From Peribacillus simplex (GTDB lineage Bacteria > Bacillota > Bacilli > Bacillales > DSM-1321): DNA of 64,000 bases. Of this stretch, positions 23,667 to 32,454 are shown one piece after another. Position 1 is the stretch's first letter, and every line of letters begins with the position of its first letter. Below the pieces are notes generated by a model that saw only the letters and a program-made list of their open reading frames with translations, did not search any database and had not been told where the DNA came from. The position numbers were made by a program, and so were the translations under genes. Location of the stretch: contig NZ_FTMX01000003.1 of NCBI RefSeq assembly GCF_900156045.1, forward strand, positions 372,001-436,000, given 5' to 3'.

Positions 23667-24908
23667 TTACAATGAAGGATATAATTCAAATTTGTTCGCT
23701 AATGATTCAACACGCTGTTTTGCTTCTTCAAGTTTAGCTGTGTCTTCATTATTTTTCAAAACAAGTCCAATGATTGCAGCTATTTCATCCATGTCTTCCA
23801 ATCCGAAGCCACGTGATGTCACCGCCGCAGTCCCAATGCGTATACCGCTGGTAACGAATGGTTTTTCCGGGTCATAAGGAATCGCATTTTTGTTCACGGT
23901 AATACCGATTTCATCCAAAACATGTTCTGCGATTTTTCCCGTTAATCCAGTAGAACGCACATCAAGAAGAATCAAGTGATTGTCCGTTCCATCAGAAACA
24001 AGGGTGAAGCCTTCTTTCTTCAAACCTTCGCCCAAACGTTTAGCATTATCGATGATTTGTTGTGCATATACTTTAAATTCATCTTGAAGCGCTTCGCCGA
24101 ATGCAACAGCCTTTGCAGATATAACATGCATCAACGGACCGCCTTGAATTCCAGGGAAGATGGATTTATCAATCTTCTTACCGAATTCTTCTTTACAGAT
24201 GATCATCCCTCCGCGTGGTCCGCGAAGTGTTTTATGAGTGGTTGTCGTTACAAAGTCAGCATAAGGAATCGGGCTTTGATGTAATCCAGCCGCAACTAAA
24301 CCTGCAATATGCGCCATATCGACCATTAAATAAGCCCCGACTTCATCTGCAATTTCACGGAATCGCTTGAAGTCAATTTCCCGTGGATATGCACTTGCAC
24401 CCGCAACGATCAATTTCGGTTTGTGCTGACGCGCTTTTTCCAATACATCATTGTAATCGATACGGTGATCTTTTTCGTCTACACCATATTCAACAAAATT
24501 GTAGTTAACACCACTGAAGTTAACTGGACTTCCATGTGTTAAGTGACCTCCATGCGAAAGGTTCATCCCAAGCACTGTGTCTCCAGTTTGAAGAACAGTA
24601 AAGTAAACGGCCATGTTGGCTTGAGCTCCAGAGTGGGGCTGTACGTTCACATACTCCCCTCCGAAAATTTCTTTCGCACGCTCACGTGCTAGATCTTCAA
24701 CGATGTCTACATACTCACATCCGCCATAGTAACGTTTTCCAGGGTATCCTTCTGCATACTTATTAGTTAAGACCGATCCTTGTGCTTCCATGACAGCTTC
24801 ACTCACGAAGTTTTCAGAAGCAATAAGCTCAATTTTACTTCTTTGACGCCCTAATTCCAGTTGAATTGCGTTAAACACTTGCTCATCTTGCTTTGCTAAA
24901 CGATTCAT
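23667..24908 (-). CDS. glyA: Serine hydroxymethyltransferase
   Basis: Protein of 413 residues, a PLP enzyme that converts serine and tetrahydrofolate to glycine and methylene-tetrahydrofolate, the main one-carbon source for purines and thymidylate. Visible motifs: [50 protein letters not shown] and the PLP-lysine motif [14 protein letters not shown]. The frame is open to 24965, but GAGGAGG lies upstream of the ATG at 24908 ([10 protein letters not shown]), matching the known N-terminus. A double PurR box is located 150-190 bases upstream, so purine control is expected. Confidence 0.97.
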   Translation of the reverse strand: MNRLAKQDEQVFNAIQLELGRQRSKIELIASENFVSEAVMEAQGSVLTNKYAEGYPGKRYYGGCEYVDIVEDLARERAKEIFGGEYVNVQPHSGAQANMAVYFTVLQTGDTVLGMNLSHGGHLTHGSPVNFSGVNYNFVEYGVDEKDHRIDYNDVLEKARQHKPKLIVAGASAYPREIDFKRFREIADEVGAYLMVDMAHIAGLVAAGLHQSPIPYADFVTTTTHKTLRGPRGGMIICKEEFGKKIDKSIFPGIQGGPLMHVISAKAVAFGEALQDEFKVYAQQIIDNAKRLGEGLKKEGFTLVSDGTDNHLILLDVRSTGLTGKIAEHVLDEIGITVNKNAIPYDPEKPFVTSGIRIGTAAVTSRGFGLEDMDEIAAIIGLVLKNNEDTAKLEEAKQRVESLANKFELYPSL

Positions 24909-25056
24909 TCCGTAATTCCTCCTCAAATTGTGCGTGATTCGCTTTTTAGTATTTATGTGCAACATGCCTTCAAAAAAGCATGAAAAAGCCTTACCAATAG
25001 TTATTAGAAAATTCTACTCCATTTTAACATGTCTAATTTAGAAGTGATAGTCTAAT

Positions 25057-25101
25057 TTTATCGAACGTTAAATGTTTTTTTATTTAAAAACGTTCGTATT
25101 T
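25057..25101 (-). promoter_or_regulatory. Paired PurR operator (PurBoxes) upstream of glyA
   Basis: Two inverted 14-bp boxes, AAATACGAACGTTT (minus strand, 25088-25101) and TTTATCGAACGTTA (plus strand, 25057-25070), each with the CGAAC core, separated by exactly 17 bp. That is the arrangement of Bacillus PurBox pairs. The stretch 24909-25230 otherwise shows no gene; a -10-like TAAAAT lies downstream of the boxes but its -35 is poor. Confidence 0.75.
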
Positions 25102-25230
25102 AACATCGAAATTCTGCTAAATAGCTCTTTAACCCTATATTTCATAAGCAAAATCACCATTCTATCAGCACTATAAAGTAATGTTTTTTTTGTGAACCTT
25201 ATCTTGGGCTTTACGATTTCGCTTGCATTC

Positions 25231-25267
25231 AATTAAAATACAGCATTCCCCATCCGAGAAATGCTGT
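25231..25267 (-). terminator. Terminator after ywlG
   Basis: 8-bp stem ACAGCATT / AATGCTGT with a 12-base loop (25240-25267) followed by ATTTTAATT on the minus strand. Confidence 0.8.
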
Positions 25268-25279
25268 CCCACTTACCCA

Positions 25280-25873
25280 TTAAGTACAACTCTTGTTATC
25301 AGAAATGTCCTGATAAACGGCCCGCTCCCCGCCAATCAGTTTCGGACGTGTTTTTGCCATGGTCACATGTGCATGTCCTATTTCTTTAATGGCAGAGCGA
25401 ATCGGAACCGCCACATGCTTCAGATGCATGCCAATGAAGGTATCCCCAATGTCAATCCCCGCATCCGCTTTAATATGCTCGACGACGACAGCATCTTTCC
25501 ATTGCTGATAGGCAAACGTCGCCATCGATCCCCCAGCTGTTCTTACAGGTACAACCGAAACTTCTTCATAATCATATCGAACCGCGGCTTCCCTTTGTAA
25601 AACCAAGGCCCTGTTTAGATGCTCACAACATTGATATGCAACTTGAACACCCGTTTTCCCTTGAAAATCCCTGACTACGGAAAAAATCATCCCTGCGACA
25701 TCGAGCGTCCCTTCAGTACCGATCCTTTTCCCGATCACTTCACTTGTACTGCAGCCGATCACCAGTAGCTGTTTCTCTTTTAAAGCTGTCTGTTCTTGAA
25801 ACTCATGCAAAAGTTCCCGAAACTGGTTTTCCCAAATCTCAAGCTCATTTGAAAATGTAGTATCACTTGTCAT
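25280..25873 (-). CDS. ywlG: UPF0340/TIGR01440 family protein YwlG
   Basis: Protein of 197 residues. It matches the conserved family found next to rpiB and glyA in Bacillus: [18 protein letters not shown] near residue 45, [20 protein letters not shown] and [15 protein letters not shown] in the middle, and [21 protein letters not shown]. The dense Gly/Ser loops and the conserved CCEH suggest an enzyme, but the function is not established. The start is the ATG at 25873 (MTSDTTFSN), with AAAGGATG 7 bases upstream; the longer TTG-started reading lacks a site. Confidence 0.88.
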   Translation of the reverse strand: MTSDTTFSNELEIWENQFRELLHEFQEQTALKEKQLLVIGCSTSEVIGKRIGTEGTLDVAGMIFSVVRDFQGKTGVQVAYQCCEHLNRALVLQREAAVRYDYEEVSVVPVRTAGGSMATFAYQQWKDAVVVEHIKADAGIDIGDTFIGMHLKHVAVPIRSAIKEIGHAHVTMAKTRPKLIGGERAVYQDISDNKSCT

Positions 25874-25943
25874 GAAAACGCATCCTTTCAATAAAAAAAC
25901 TTGCTATCGGAAGAAAAGGGTTCTCTCTAAAAAACCATAAGAA

Positions 25944-26390
25944 TTAGCTATGTTTACCTTCATACTCCGCAATCTTACCGATCCTGTTTTGATGACGCCC
26001 GCCTTCAAATTCCGAAGTCAGCCATGTTTGTGCAATTTCCCTGGCCAGACCCGGGCCAATGACACGTTCCCCCATCGCTAACATATTTGTATCATTATGC
26101 TGGCGTGTCAATTTCGCACTATAGACATCATGAACCAATGCACATCGTATTCCTTTGACTTTATTGGCAGCAATGCTCATTCCAATTCCAGTTCCACAGA
26201 TTAAAATGCCCCGATCGAACTCACCCCGCGCCACTTTTTCAGCAACCGGCAAGGCATAATCAGGATAATCCACCGACGTACTGCATTCACAGCCAAAGTC
26301 CTCAAACGGAATCTGTAACTCATTCAATAAATTCTTTATTTCTTCACGGATATGTATACCACCATGATCCGAAGCAATCGCAACTTTCAT
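25944..26390 (-). CDS. rpiB: Ribose 5-phosphate isomerase B
   Basis: Protein of 148 residues of the RpiB/LacAB family, converting ribose 5-phosphate and ribulose 5-phosphate. MKVAIASDHGG carries the substrate-binding Asp and His; ICGTGIGMSIAANKVKGIRCA has the catalytic cysteine; QHNDTNMLAMGERVIG and the RHQNRIGKI tail complete the pattern. GGAGG lies 6 bases upstream of the ATG at 26390. It sits between ywlG and ywlE as in B. subtilis (ywlF), but a chemoreceptor relic separates it from ywlE here. Confidence 0.95.
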   Translation of the reverse strand: MKVAIASDHGGIHIREEIKNLLNELQIPFEDFGCECSTSVDYPDYALPVAEKVARGEFDRGILICGTGIGMSIAANKVKGIRCALVHDVYSAKLTRQHNDTNMLAMGERVIGPGLAREIAQTWLTSEFEGGRHQNRIGKIAEYEGKHS

Positions 26391-26481
26391 CATAATCCTC
26401 CTCTAGCTTTTTCATTTGATTTTATTGTGTCACAAAATTATGAAAAGATAAAGGATGTCCATCCTTTTTCCCCGCAAAGAA

Positions 26482-26507
26482 GCAGGAAACCAACTTGGGC
26501 TTCCTGC
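26482..26507 (-). terminator. Terminator-like hairpin after the chemoreceptor relic
   Basis: GCAGGAA / TTCCTGC stem, extended internally by CC/GG, followed on the minus strand by TTCTTTG. It directly follows the end of the degraded receptor coding sequence and may be its old terminator. Confidence 0.6.
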
Positions 26508-26522
26508 AGTAAAATGTCAAGT

Positions 26523-26755
26523 GTGAAAGCGGGTAATGGTCCTGTTAACCCTAACCGCTTGCACTTAAAGTTCCATAGCCGATTTTTCGGCACTTTCCAT
26601 GATTAGCGCTTGTTCGCTTGACGTAACCGTCACTTCCGCTCCAGCAGATGCTCATTCTGCAATGGCAGCCACTTCTTGGGACTGCCTTGGTCCTACACTT
26701 TGCATTGACGGTCAACAAGCTTAGTAATATCTTTTACTGCAGCGACCACATTATG
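26523..26755 (-). pseudogene. Degraded C-terminal fragment of a methyl-accepting chemotaxis protein
   Basis: The minus strand encodes, in one frame, VVAAVKDITKLVDRQCKV, then after a one-base frame change QSQEVAAIAE, a TGA stop, ASAGAEVTVTSSEQ and ALIMESAEKSAMEL, another stop, and near the end ITRFHT. This order resembles the end of a chemoreceptor signalling domain (I..AV.DI...V; EVAAIAEETSAGAEEV-type; EQ..IMEEIA.SA.EL; final basic-aromatic tail). At least two stops and one frameshift mean it cannot be functional. It fills an otherwise empty 370-base gap between ywlE and rpiB. Recognition is by motif pattern only. Confidence 0.6.
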
Positions 26756-26763
26756 TACCCCGT

Positions 26764-27207
26764 TTATTTTTTAAGCATTTTGACTAATTCTTCTATTAAT
26801 TCCTGCAGCTCCCTGAACGTTTCCCGGTAAATGCCTTCAGAACCGCCAAACGGATCTATTATGTCTCTATCATATTTATCCCCAATAATGAATTCTTTTA
26901 AAGTAAAAGTCTTATCGATCATTTGGGGGTATGCACGGGTAATGACCGATTTATGCCCTTCCGTCATGGTGAAAATATGAGTCGCCCATTCCATTTCCTC
27001 CTTGGATAAGGGCGTTGAATGATGATTATGCACTATGTCATTTTCAACCAATACATTTTTAGCATGCATCGAAGCATCCTGACCTGATGAAGCATACACG
27101 CCTGCGGACTTCACTTCAACACCCGCAATATTCTTATTTTTCAATATCGCTTCTGCCATCGGGCTTCTGCATGTGTTTCCTGTACATACAAATAATACTC
27201 GGATCAT
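26764..27207 (-). CDS. ywlE: Low-molecular-weight phosphatase, probable protein-arginine phosphatase YwlE
   Basis: Protein of 147 residues. The P-loop CTGNTCRS (Cys8 to Ser15) gives the catalytic cysteine and arginine, and the acid loop is DIIDPFGGSE near residue 117. The Thr in the loop (Thr12, equal to Thr11 of B. subtilis YwlE) is the residue that favours phospho-arginine over phospho-tyrosine, so it likely reverses McsB arginine phosphorylation that marks proteins for ClpCP. The ATG has a AGGAGG-like site upstream. Context is the ywlE-ywlD pair. Confidence 0.92.
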   Translation of the reverse strand: MIRVLFVCTGNTCRSPMAEAILKNKNIAGVEVKSAGVYASSGQDASMHAKNVLVENDIVHNHHSTPLSKEEMEWATHIFTMTEGHKSVITRAYPQMIDKTFTLKEFIIGDKYDRDIIDPFGGSEGIYRETFRELQELIEELVKMLKK

Positions 27208-27288
27208 TTTTAACGCCTCCTTTTTTATTCATTATAAGCTATCGCCCGTTTATTATAGTCAAAAAAATCACCCTCATTATGTCCGAAG

Positions 27289-27322
27289 AAAAATAAAAAC
27301 CGTCCCAGTAAACGGAACAGTT
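27289..27322 (-). terminator. Terminator of mntP
   Basis: Minus strand AACTGTTCC pairs with GGGACGGTT (9 bp with G-U pairs), 7-base loop, then TTTATTTTTC. Confidence 0.75.
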
Positions 27323-27351
27323 GAGGAAGGAACGATATGAATTCAAGCGGA

Positions 27352-27918
27352 TCAAAAAGAGAGTAATAATTTCAATCCAAACGCACACAGGATGCTTCCA
27401 CCGAGAATCTCACTATACACGCCAAGCAAGCCCTGCATTTTTCTGCCCAGTAAAAGCCCAGCCCACGTTAATAGAGTGGCAGCAAACCCAAAACAAAGAA
27501 CGGTTAAAATCGTTTTTGCACCGTAAATTCCCAGTGTCAATCCTACCGAGAAGCTATCCAGGCTTACCCCTAAGGCAAAAATGAATAGACCTTTCCCGAC
27601 AGGAGCCAACATCTTATTATCCCTGGCACCAGCTCCATCCTTTTTACCAGGAATAAACATCTGTATACCAAGTATGATCAACAATAGACCGCCAGCATAT
27701 GTAGCGAAGGTCCCGAATTTTTCTGAAATGAATCGGCCCGCCCCCATTCCAAGCAAGGGCATCCAAATATGAAAAATGCCTACTGTCAGCCCTATAAAAA
27801 GTATTTGCCTCAACCTTAGCTTAAACATCCCCATTCCAAGGCCAACTGAAAAGGCATCCATTCCCAACGCGAATGCCATCAGCAATAAGGTGATGATTTC
27901 TCCAGCAAATGTATTCAT
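27352..27918 (-). CDS. mntP: Manganese efflux pump MntP
   Basis: Protein of 188 residues with six membrane segments arranged as two repeats, each with an acidic motif: [14 protein letters not shown] (about 17-30) and [16 protein letters not shown] (about 113-128). These DxxSVG motifs with conserved Asp are the signature of MntP/YebN. It corresponds to ywlD of B. subtilis. No yybP-ykoY manganese riboswitch is evident upstream; instead a hairpin (27931-27962) with arms CGGACRTGC/GCATGTCCG precedes the GGGGGAT ribosome binding site. Confidence 0.92.
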   Translation of the reverse strand: MNTFAGEIITLLLMAFALGMDAFSVGLGMGMFKLRLRQILFIGLTVGIFHIWMPLLGMGAGRFISEKFGTFATYAGGLLLIILGIQMFIPGKKDGAGARDNKMLAPVGKGLFIFALGVSLDSFSVGLTLGIYGAKTILTVLCFGFAATLLTWAGLLLGRKMQGLLGVYSEILGGSILCAFGLKLLLSF

Positions 27919-27930
27919 TCAAATCCCCCT

Positions 27931-27962
27931 CGGACGTGCCTACTACATGTTATGCATGTCCG
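27931..27962 (-). other. Hairpin just upstream of mntP
   Basis: 9-bp stem (one G-U) CGGACATGC / GCACGTCCG on the minus strand with a 14-base loop, directly before the mntP ribosome binding site and just after ywlC. No U-tract, so a leader structure rather than a terminator. Confidence 0.45.
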
Positions 27963-27992
27963 AAAAGAAATAGAAGGATAAATCAGTCCTTA

Positions 27993-29042
27993 TTACACAT
28001 GTTCGTTGATGATTTGATGACCTGCAGCCTTCTCAAGCCGATTCATGACCGCAGCTCCTATTCCATGGTCAGGAAACATTTCACTAAAAATGATATCGAC
28101 CTCCAGCTCGTCAAACTGTCTTAAAGCATCATATAAGCCTGTCGCAACAGTATGTAAATCCGCTAATGAACCTGGGACAACCACATAATCCGCCTTATAA
28201 TCCTGTTGATGTTCATAAGCCGTTATGATGCCCACCTTTAACCCGTCAGTTCTTTTTTCATCCACAAGCTTCTGAAGGAAAGCTTGATTACCCTTGACTA
28301 AATATAGAGGGGCCTTCGGAGCATAGTGGGTATACTTCATGCCTGGGGCTTTTGGCGCCGCTTCCTTATTCTTCAATGCGACATCTTGCCTGACTTCACC
28401 TATTACCGCTTCCAGCTGTTCCAGGGTCACCCCGCCAGGCCTTAAAATAACAGGTACTTCCACAGTGCAATCAAGTACTGTGGATTCAACGCCCACACCT
28501 GTAGTCCCGCCATCGACTATGCCTGCAATCCGGCCCATCAAGTCATCTTCGACATGTTTTGCTGAAGTGGGGCTTGGTTTCCCAGAAGTATTTGCACTTG
28601 GAGCCGCAATGGGCAAATCACTTGCACGAATAAGACCTAGGGCAACCTGATGATCCGGCATCCTGACAGCCACCGTGTCCAATCCAGCTGTCACAAGGTT
28701 TGATAGCTGGCCCGGTTTTCGTTTCATGATCAAAGTCAAAGGACCCGGCCAAAATTCTGCCATTAGCTTCCTGGCCTGTTCCGGAATCTCTTCTACAATA
28801 CCTGACAACTGTTCATCGGAGGCTATGTGAACGATTAAAGGATTATCACTCGGACGCCCCTTCGCTTCAAACACTTTTTTGACTGCCTCGTCATTTTTGG
28901 CATTCGCCCCCAGTCCATAAACGGTCTCTGTAGGAAAAGCCACCACTTGATTTGCCCTTAATAATTCAGCTGATTGTGTAATCTGGGGATAACTTTGTAA
29001 ATTATCCACATTTTTATCCACTGACCAAATTTCTGTTTTCAT
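27993..29042 (-). CDS. ywlC: L-threonylcarbamoyladenylate synthase (Sua5/YwlC)
   Basis: Protein of 349 residues. The YrdC domain (about 20-205) shows VVAFPTETVYGLGANA, the KGRPSDNPLIVHI loop and IAAPSANTSGKPSPTSA; the Sua5 C-terminal domain follows after the linker APGMKYTHYAPKAP. It makes threonylcarbamoyl-AMP from threonine, bicarbonate and ATP for the t6A37 modification of ANN-decoding tRNAs. I place the start at the ATG at 29042 (MKTEIWSV), which matches B. subtilis YwlC and has GATGGTG six bases upstream, rather than at 29054. Confidence 0.94.
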   Translation of the reverse strand: MKTEIWSVDKNVDNLQSYPQITQSAELLRANQVVAFPTETVYGLGANAKNDEAVKKVFEAKGRPSDNPLIVHIASDEQLSGIVEEIPEQARKLMAEFWPGPLTLIMKRKPGQLSNLVTAGLDTVAVRMPDHQVALGLIRASDLPIAAPSANTSGKPSPTSAKHVEDDLMGRIAGIVDGGTTGVGVESTVLDCTVEVPVILRPGGVTLEQLEAVIGEVRQDVALKNKEAAPKAPGMKYTHYAPKAPLYLVKGNQAFLQKLVDEKRTDGLKVGIITAYEHQQDYKADYVVVPGSLADLHTVATGLYDALRQFDELEVDIIFSEMFPDHGIGAAVMNRLEKAAGHQIINEHV

Positions 29043-29178
29043 CTTGAACACCATCGCCTTTTTAACGTTTCTTATTTTATATAATCGCTTTTATATGAAG
29101 GATATTCTCAAATTATTGTAATAAATTCACTTGAAGATACTTTGAAAGTATAAAAGAAGTATTCACATAATTCAAGCT

Positions 29179-29284
29179 TTATCCACAAATTGGGGATAAC
29201 CACATCGAATCCGTGGATAAGTTTGTGGATATTAATGATTAATGACAGACTTTTTTGATTTTTTGTTAATAACCCTGTGGATAT
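29179..29284. promoter_or_regulatory. DnaA-box cluster between ywlC and spoIIR
   Basis: Five DnaA-box-like 9-mers in 106 bp. A perfect TTATCCACA is at 29179-29187 (plus). On the minus strand are TTATCCCCA (29191-29199), TTATCCACG (29212-29220), ATATCCACA (29224-29232) and ATATCCACA (29276-29284), each with one mismatch. The DNA around is very AT-rich. B. subtilis has stable DnaA-binding clusters in several intergenic regions, one of them, from memory, beside ywlC, so conserved position supports this call. The whole 29043-29306 gap holds no gene. Confidence 0.8.
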
Positions 29285-29306
29285 GTTTACAAAATTATCT
29301 GATTTT

Positions 29307-29334
29307 AATAAAAAGGGGGCATCTGCCCCCTTTT
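29307..29334 (-). terminator. Terminator of spoIIR
   Basis: 10-bp stem AAAAGGGGGC / GCCCCCTTTT with a 4-base loop, immediately after the spoIIR stop; symmetric A and T runs make it bidirectional-looking. Confidence 0.93.
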
Positions 29335-30261
29335 TTAAAATAGATCATTAAAGATTTCTGCAAATAGAGACTTCACTTCCACCTCAGGCTCCTTTTCCCC
29401 TTCATATAATTGTTGACCTTGTTTATTGGATGCCGCAAGTTCAACCTGATCTTCTTCAACATTCCCACCAACGACTTCCTCCGTCATTTGTTCCTTGTCT
29501 TTCACTTCTTTCACTTCTTCCTTTACTTCCGGCTCTGTAACCTCTTCTTTTACTTCCGGTACTTCTTTTACGCTCTCCTCGACTCCCTCTTCTTTAACTA
29601 CTTCCTCGGGCCCATTTTGCTTTTCAACCGGCACTTCATCTTCAACTTCTTCCTCTGCAACAGGCTCACCCTCTTCATTTGTTGCAGCATACGCCTTCCC
29701 TCCAGAACTCAAGGATCCTTCACCCTCATCCTCGACAATCGGACTTTGACTTACAGCCGTTCCATTTGAAAAATCCAGGAAACATAATGGGGGAAATAGA
29801 ACACACCACCAATTTGCGCCTTCCCCTTCCCCAAGCGTGATAATCACCGCTTCATAATCCCCTGCAGGATATAAATACTGTCCGTAGAGTTTTGTCGGAA
29901 ATTCTGCTTGTCCAAAATCCACTTTAACTGACTGCTCCAAACCCTGTTCCTTTATAACTGCCTCAGCCGTCGCTTGGATATCCGGTAGATGCGAGGTGAT
30001 CACATCCCTTGCCTCATCCAAAGAAGTAAGTTCCTCGACCCACTTTGTGATATCTTCATTTACCTCATCCCTAATCAAACGTTTAACCGCTTGATCCTTT
30101 TCTGCATCACTATTAGCAAGTATCCGCAGACGAATCGCCTCATCCGGGATCACCTTCGTAGCTTCTGCACCGACCATCTCCGCTTTAGGCATATATATAC
30201 TTACGATCGTTCCTATAGTTAAGATTAATAGATAAATAATGGCTAAATGTTTAGTTTTCAT
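29335..30261 (-). CDS. spoIIR: Stage II sporulation protein R, with acidic insert
   Basis: Protein of 308 residues; B. subtilis SpoIIR is about 224. A signal-anchor helix (about 5-24) precedes the conserved domain with RLRILANSDAEKDQAVKR and the signature GEGANWWCVLFPPLCFLD (about 147-164). SpoIIR is made in the forespore, exported to the intermembrane space and triggers SpoIIGA to process pro-sigma-E in the mother cell. Residues about 175-275 are an unusual Glu/Val/Lys-rich stretch (EEEVEDEVPVEKQ, EVKEEVKEVKDKEQ), before a conserved-looking tail VEVKSLFAEIF. A sigma-F promoter lies 24 bases before the ATG. Confidence 0.93.
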   Translation of the reverse strand: MKTKHLAIIYLLILTIGTIVSIYMPKAEMVGAEATKVIPDEAIRLRILANSDAEKDQAVKRLIRDEVNEDITKWVEELTSLDEARDVITSHLPDIQATAEAVIKEQGLEQSVKVDFGQAEFPTKLYGQYLYPAGDYEAVIITLGEGEGANWWCVLFPPLCFLDFSNGTAVSQSPIVEDEGEGSLSSGGKAYAATNEEGEPVAEEEVEDEVPVEKQNGPEEVVKEEGVEESVKEVPEVKEEVTEPEVKEEVKEVKDKEQMTEEVVGGNVEEDQVELAASNKQGQQLYEGEKEPEVEVKSLFAEIFNDLF

Positions 30262-30284
30262 CGCCTTCGCCCCCTCACATGAAT

Positions 30285-30314
30285 TAGTCTCACCATTTTC
30301 CAGCTATCTTAAAC
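30285..30314 (-). promoter_or_regulatory. Sigma-F promoter of spoIIR
   Basis: Minus strand GTTTA (30310-30314), 15-base spacer, GGTGAGACTA (30285-30294). Both boxes match the B. subtilis sigma-F consensus (GYWTA and GGNRANAHTR) at every constrained position, as expected for the forespore gene spoIIR. Confidence 0.85.
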
Positions 30315-30380
30315 TAGTAAAAATAAAAAAATTGATAGCTGGAATTATAGATTTCAAAAGATAATGAGGGTGGTTTCCAT

Positions 30381-30409
30381 AAAAAAACCCGTCTCACATA
30401 GTAAGACGG
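30381..30409 (-). terminator. Terminator of prfA-prmC
   Basis: CCGTCT...AGACGG stem (9 positions, one mismatch) followed by T7 on the minus strand, overlapping the region just past the prmC stop. Confidence 0.88.
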
Positions 30410-30410
30410 A

Positions 30411-31286
30411 TCACTTTAATATGGCGAAGACCATTCGATCTTTTTCATTAATGTCATTTATAATGGATACTTCTGCAGCAGGAAAGGTTCGCTTCAATAA
30501 ATCGGCAACCGCCTCACCCTGTCCAGTGCCCACTTCAAATCCGATCAGCCCAGGCACCTTCATGATCTGAGGTAACTGCTCCATAAAGCGGCGGTAAAAA
30601 TCCAGCCCATCGATACCGGCAAATAATGCACGATGCGGTTCATGACCTGTCACGACTACTGACATCGATTCATGATCATCATCTGGTATATATGGCGGAT
30701 TCGATAATAGGACGTCCACCTTCTGGCTTATGTTTATGAAAGGCAAAAGCAAATCACCTTGAATGAACTCCACTTCGGCACCAAGTGATTCGGCATTTTT
30801 CCGCGCCACCTCAAGCGATGGTTCCGCTATGTCCGTGGCCGTCACCGACAAGTTTGATTTTTCAAGTTTCATGGTTATGGCGATTGCGCCGCTGCCAGTC
30901 CCAATATCAGCTAAACGAAGCTTCTGTCCCTCCACAAAAATGGCCGGGATTTTACGTAAAGCATAATAAATCAATTCTTCTGTTTCAGGTCTCGGTATGA
31001 GCACTTCTTCATTCACAAAGAAGGTCCGTCCATAAAATTCTTCGCTGCCGATTATATATTGAATGGGTGTTCCCTCAGCATGCAGCTCAATAGCGGCCTT
31101 AAATTGTCCAAAATCCGCTTCACTAAGGTCATCATGAAGGTTGGCGAGCATTTGGGAGCGAGTTTGTTTTAAAAAGTACTGTAACAGGATTTCCCCAGCA
31201 TTGGCATCACGATCATTTTCCTTTAAAAAAGAAGAAGCCCATTTAAGGGCTTCAAACACTTTCACGGCAGAGTTACTCATCTGCAT
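30411..31286 (-). CDS. prmC: Release factor glutamine N5-methyltransferase
   Basis: Protein of 291 residues. The N-terminal helical domain ends before the class I SAM fold: [15 protein letters not shown] (motif I), and the catalytic [13 protein letters not shown] (NPPY). [14 protein letters not shown] is a further PrmC signature. It methylates the glutamine of the GGQ motif in release factors. It directly follows and overlaps prfA by 14 bases, the usual substrate-enzyme pair. The first ATG (31286) has AAGGCTGG upstream; the next ATG at 31280 is also possible. Confidence 0.94.
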   Translation of the reverse strand: MQMSNSAVKVFEALKWASSFLKENDRDANAGEILLQYFLKQTRSQMLANLHDDLSEADFGQFKAAIELHAEGTPIQYIIGSEEFYGRTFFVNEEVLIPRPETEELIYYALRKIPAIFVEGQKLRLADIGTGSGAIAITMKLEKSNLSVTATDIAEPSLEVARKNAESLGAEVEFIQGDLLLPFINISQKVDVLLSNPPYIPDDDHESMSVVVTGHEPHRALFAGIDGLDFYRRFMEQLPQIMKVPGLIGFEVGTGQGEAVADLLKRTFPAAEVSIINDINEKDRMVFAILK

Positions 31287-32343
31287 TTTCCAGCCTTGAA
31301 GATTGGTCTTCCATGATTAATGCATCAACGACTTCATCCAATTTACCTTCCATGATTTGATCCAGTTTTTGAATCGTTAAACCAATACGGTGGTCGGTAA
31401 CGCGGTTTTGCGGGAAGTTATAAGTGCGAATCCTTTCGGATCGATCGCCCGTTCCAACGGCAAGCTTCCTATTTTGATCATATTCCGCCTGTACTTCGCG
31501 ATGGATTTTATCGTACACCCTGGCACGCAAAACCTTCATCGCTTTTTCTTTGTTCTTGATTTGTGATTTTTCATCTTGACAGGATACAACCGTATTAGTC
31601 GGAATATGAGTCAAGCGCACCGCCGACATTGTCGTATTGACACTTTGACCTCCAGGGCCGCTTGATGCAAATGTATCGACACGAATATCCTTATCATGGA
31701 TTTCAACTTCCACTTCCTCAGCTTCAGGTAAAACGGCAACAGTGGCTGTAGATGTATGAATCCGTCCGCCTGATTCAGTTTCAGGTACCCGCTGAACGCG
31801 ATGCGCTCCATTTTCGAACTTCAATTTCGAATAAGCACCATTGCCATTAATCATGAATATGATTTCCTTGTAACCTCCAAGCCCTGTAGGACTTGCTTCA
31901 ATGACTTCAGTCCGCCAACCCTGCACCTCGGCAAAACGGCTATACATTCGGTAAAGACTACCTGCAAATAAGGCTGCCTCATCTCCGCCTGCCGCTCCGC
32001 GGATTTCCATGATCACGTTTTTATCATCGTTAGGGTCCTTCGGAATAAGCAATATTTTCAGTTTATCCTCAAGGCCTTGTATGGTTTCATCAAGTTCATT
32101 GATCTCTTCTTTTACCATTTCCCGCATTTCCGCATCAAGTTTCTCGTCCAGCATCGCCTTCGCTTCCTGGAGTTGCTCACGAACCGCTTTATATTCTTTA
32201 TAAGTCGATGCGGTCTCTTGAATGCTGGATTGCTCCTTAGAATATTCCCTTAGCTTCTTAGAATCATTAATGATCTCCGGGTCACTCAATAGTTCATTCA
32301 ATCTTTCATATCTATCTTCTACTGCTTGTAAACGATCAAACAA
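31273..32343 (-). CDS. prfA: Peptide chain release factor 1
   Basis: Protein of 356 residues, as in B. subtilis. The GGQ motif is in [15 protein letters not shown] (about 225-240) and the codon-recognition region has [18 protein letters not shown]. It terminates translation at UAA and UAG. The start is a TTG at 32343 (reading as [15 protein letters not shown]) with GAGGTG six bases upstream; the longer frame to 32373 has no site. A sigma-A promoter is at 32455-32484. Confidence 0.96.
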   Translation of the reverse strand: MFDRLQAVEDRYERLNELLSDPEIINDSKKLREYSKEQSSIQETASTYKEYKAVREQLQEAKAMLDEKLDAEMREMVKEEINELDETIQGLEDKLKILLIPKDPNDDKNVIMEIRGAAGGDEAALFAGSLYRMYSRFAEVQGWRTEVIEASPTGLGGYKEIIFMINGNGAYSKLKFENGAHRVQRVPETESGGRIHTSTATVAVLPEAEEVEVEIHDKDIRVDTFASSGPGGQSVNTTMSAVRLTHIPTNTVVSCQDEKSQIKNKEKAMKVLRARVYDKIHREVQAEYDQNRKLAVGTGDRSERIRTYNFPQNRVTDHRIGLTIQKLDQIMEGKLDEVVDALIMEDQSSRLENADE

Positions 32344-32454
32344 ATTATTCACCTCATAAATTTTCCAAAACATCTGAAACGAATTGGAAGTAATCCATCT
32401 TTTCTAACTATAAATAAGTAGCTCAGTGCCCCATCTCAGTTCACTTCTAGGTTA

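Noticed and set aside
24909..25056. Possible riboswitch in the glyA leader
   Set aside because: No glycine, purine or SAM riboswitch core could be recognised; PurR boxes explain control.
29410..29769. Plus-strand frames opposite the SpoIIR insert
   Set aside because: Low-complexity antisense of Glu/Val codons, without ribosome binding site or family resemblance.
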